Of a stretch of DNA of 64,000 nucleotides, positions 62,863-64,000 are shown in pieces. The notes under the pieces are model-generated. The model was not told the DNA's origin. It searched no databases and was given only the letters and a program-made list of their open reading frames with translations. The DNA is from Drosophila persimilis. Lineage: Eukaryota > Arthropoda > Insecta > Diptera > Drosophilidae. Both the position numbers and the translations under genes were made by a program. Positions within the stretch are counted from its first letter, which is position 1; every line of letters begins with the position of its first letter. The stretch covers positions 14,260,001 through 14,324,000 of the forward strand of contig NW_020825288.1 of the NCBI RefSeq assembly GCF_003286085.1, in the 5' to 3' direction.

Positions 62863-64000
62863 TTAAGCGTAGTAATTAAGATTAGCCTTCTTTTTCGCCT
62901 GGACCTCCATGATGGCGTCCATGAAGTCCTCGTGCGTCACCGAGCTGGCAGACCGACGCAGGGCAATCATGCCGGCCTCCACACAGACAGCCTTGCATTG
63001 GGCGCCGTTGAAGTCATCTGTGGACCGCGACAGTTCCTCAAAGTTCACATCGGTGCTGACGTTCATTTTCCTGGAGTGGATCTGCATGATGCGGGCCCGT
63101 GCCTCCTCGTTGGGATGGGGGAACTCGATTTTACGATCCAGACGGCCGGAACGCAGCAGAGCGGGATCCAGAATATCCACACGATTGGTGGCGGCAATTA
63201 CCTTAATGTCGGCCGTCGAGCTGAAGCCATCCAATTGGTTGAGCAGCTCCAACATGGTACGTTGCACCTCACGATCGCCGGCCTTCTCAGAGTCAAATCG
63301 CTTTGTGCCAATGGCGTCCAGTTCATCAATGAAGATAATGGCCGGTGCCTTCTCCTTGGCCAAAGCGAAGGCATCGCGCACCAGCTTGGCGCCATCACCG
63401 ATAAACATCTGCACCAGCTGCGGTCCGGCCAGCTTGAGGAAGGTGGACTTGGTTTGGGCGGCACAGGCACGGGCCAGAAGGGTCTTTCCCGTACCGGGTG
63501 GGCCATACAGAAGGACACCTTATCAAATGTGGATGGTTAAATATCACACTAACTAGAATTTCCATATGGATTGTTTACCTTTTGGTGGATGAATGCCCAG
63601 ATTTTTGAATTTCTCCTTGTGCGTCATGGGCAGCACCACGGCCTCGATGAGCTCCTGAATCTGCTTGTCCAGACCACCGATATCGGAATACTGCTCTGTG
63701 GGTCGCTCATCTACTTCCATGGCCTTGACGCGAGCATCATACTCAGCAGGCAGGGTTTCCAAAATAAGATACGAGTCCTTGTTGACGCCGACCAGATCGC
63801 CGGGCTTCAGTTTCTCGGCATCAACCAGCCCGATGACGGGCAGGAAATACGCCTGACGCGTGGAAGTTTTGATTACGGCGCACTTGCCCTTTCGCTGGTT
63901 ATCCAGCACCGTGACCGAGCCGTCGTCCTCCTCCTCCTGGGGATCAACGTCCAACAATTCTATGACGTTGGACACCAGGTACGGCAGCGTTTTGTTAACC
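62863..64000 (-). CDS. Rpt5: 26S proteasome ATPase Rpt5 (Tbp-1), 3' part
   Basis: AAA+ subunit of the 19S regulatory particle that unfolds substrates and opens the 20S gate. Visible exons 63579-64000 (continuing beyond the window) and 62863-63518, joined in phase ([16 protein letters not shown]). Motifs: OB-fold region ([20 protein letters not shown]), AAA start ([20 protein letters not shown]), Walker A GPPGTGKT, Walker [15 protein letters not shown] with [12 protein letters not shown]-like [10 protein letters not shown], and a C-terminal LNYYA, the HbYX-type tail that docks into the 20S core and is typical of Rpt5. The N-terminal coiled coil lies outside the window. Confidence 0.96.

Overview
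The window is Drosophila nuclear DNA. Coding regions are split by short introns with GT-AG ends, core promoters carry DRE (TATCGATA) and Ohler motif 1/6-like sequences, and a DINE-1/INE-1 Helitron relic of the obscura-group type lies at 12.5-13.3 kb. Recognisable proteins occur in the order I recall for D. melanogaster polytene region 95B (Muller element E). I therefore infer an obscura-group species (D. pseudoobscura or a close relative), but the species call is inference only. There are 14 protein-coding genes and no rRNA, tRNA or CRISPR.

Layout. 1-4.9 kb: 3' part of eIF4G2 (+) and its long 3' UTR. 4.9-12.1 kb: a shootin-like coiled-coil gene (+) with two alternative ends and a 4.3 kb last intron. 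12.1-14.6 kb: intergenic DNA with the Helitron relic. 14.6-34.6 kb: mbc, a DOCK180-family Rac activator (-). Its 15 coding exons rebuild a 1,964-residue protein, and its introns make up most of the non-coding DNA in the window. 34.6-37.2 kb: spacer rich in a dispersed repeat. 37.2-43.6 kb: Nup98-96 (+). 44.3-45.2 kb: a DUF1989-type protein (+). 45.9-49.6 kb: twister/SKI2 helicase (+). 49.8-50.8 kb: DNAJC8 homologue (-). 51.0-51.7 kb: oligoribonuclease (+). 51.8-53.7 kb: Plin1/Lsd-1 (-). 54.7-56.8 kb: a cysteine-rich, probably GPI-anchored protein (+). 57.2-58.0 kb: SdhD (+). 58.3-59.0 kb: Plip/PTPMT1 (-). 59.8-62.6 kb: Hrd3/SEL1L (+). 62.9-64.0 kb: Rpt5 (-), running off the right edge.

The genes do not form one pathway. 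They are mostly housekeeping genes for translation, nuclear transport, RNA decay, mitochondrial respiration and lipid, ER-associated degradation and the proteasome. They are packed tail-to-tail or head-to-head, with very short or overlapping ends. Exon boundaries were derived by hand from splice consensus, reading phase and protein continuity; most junctions keep frame exactly.

The most interesting non-coding signals are: a dispersed AT-rich repeat whose end carries motif 1/motif 6-like promoter sequence, with copies beside the starts of mbc, Nup98-96 and twister; a short-core repeat in clusters inside introns of two genes, each time in the sense orientation; a nested Helitron relic; a GC-AG intron; and a start codon split from the rest of its gene after four coding bases. 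I found no clearly new multi-gene system.
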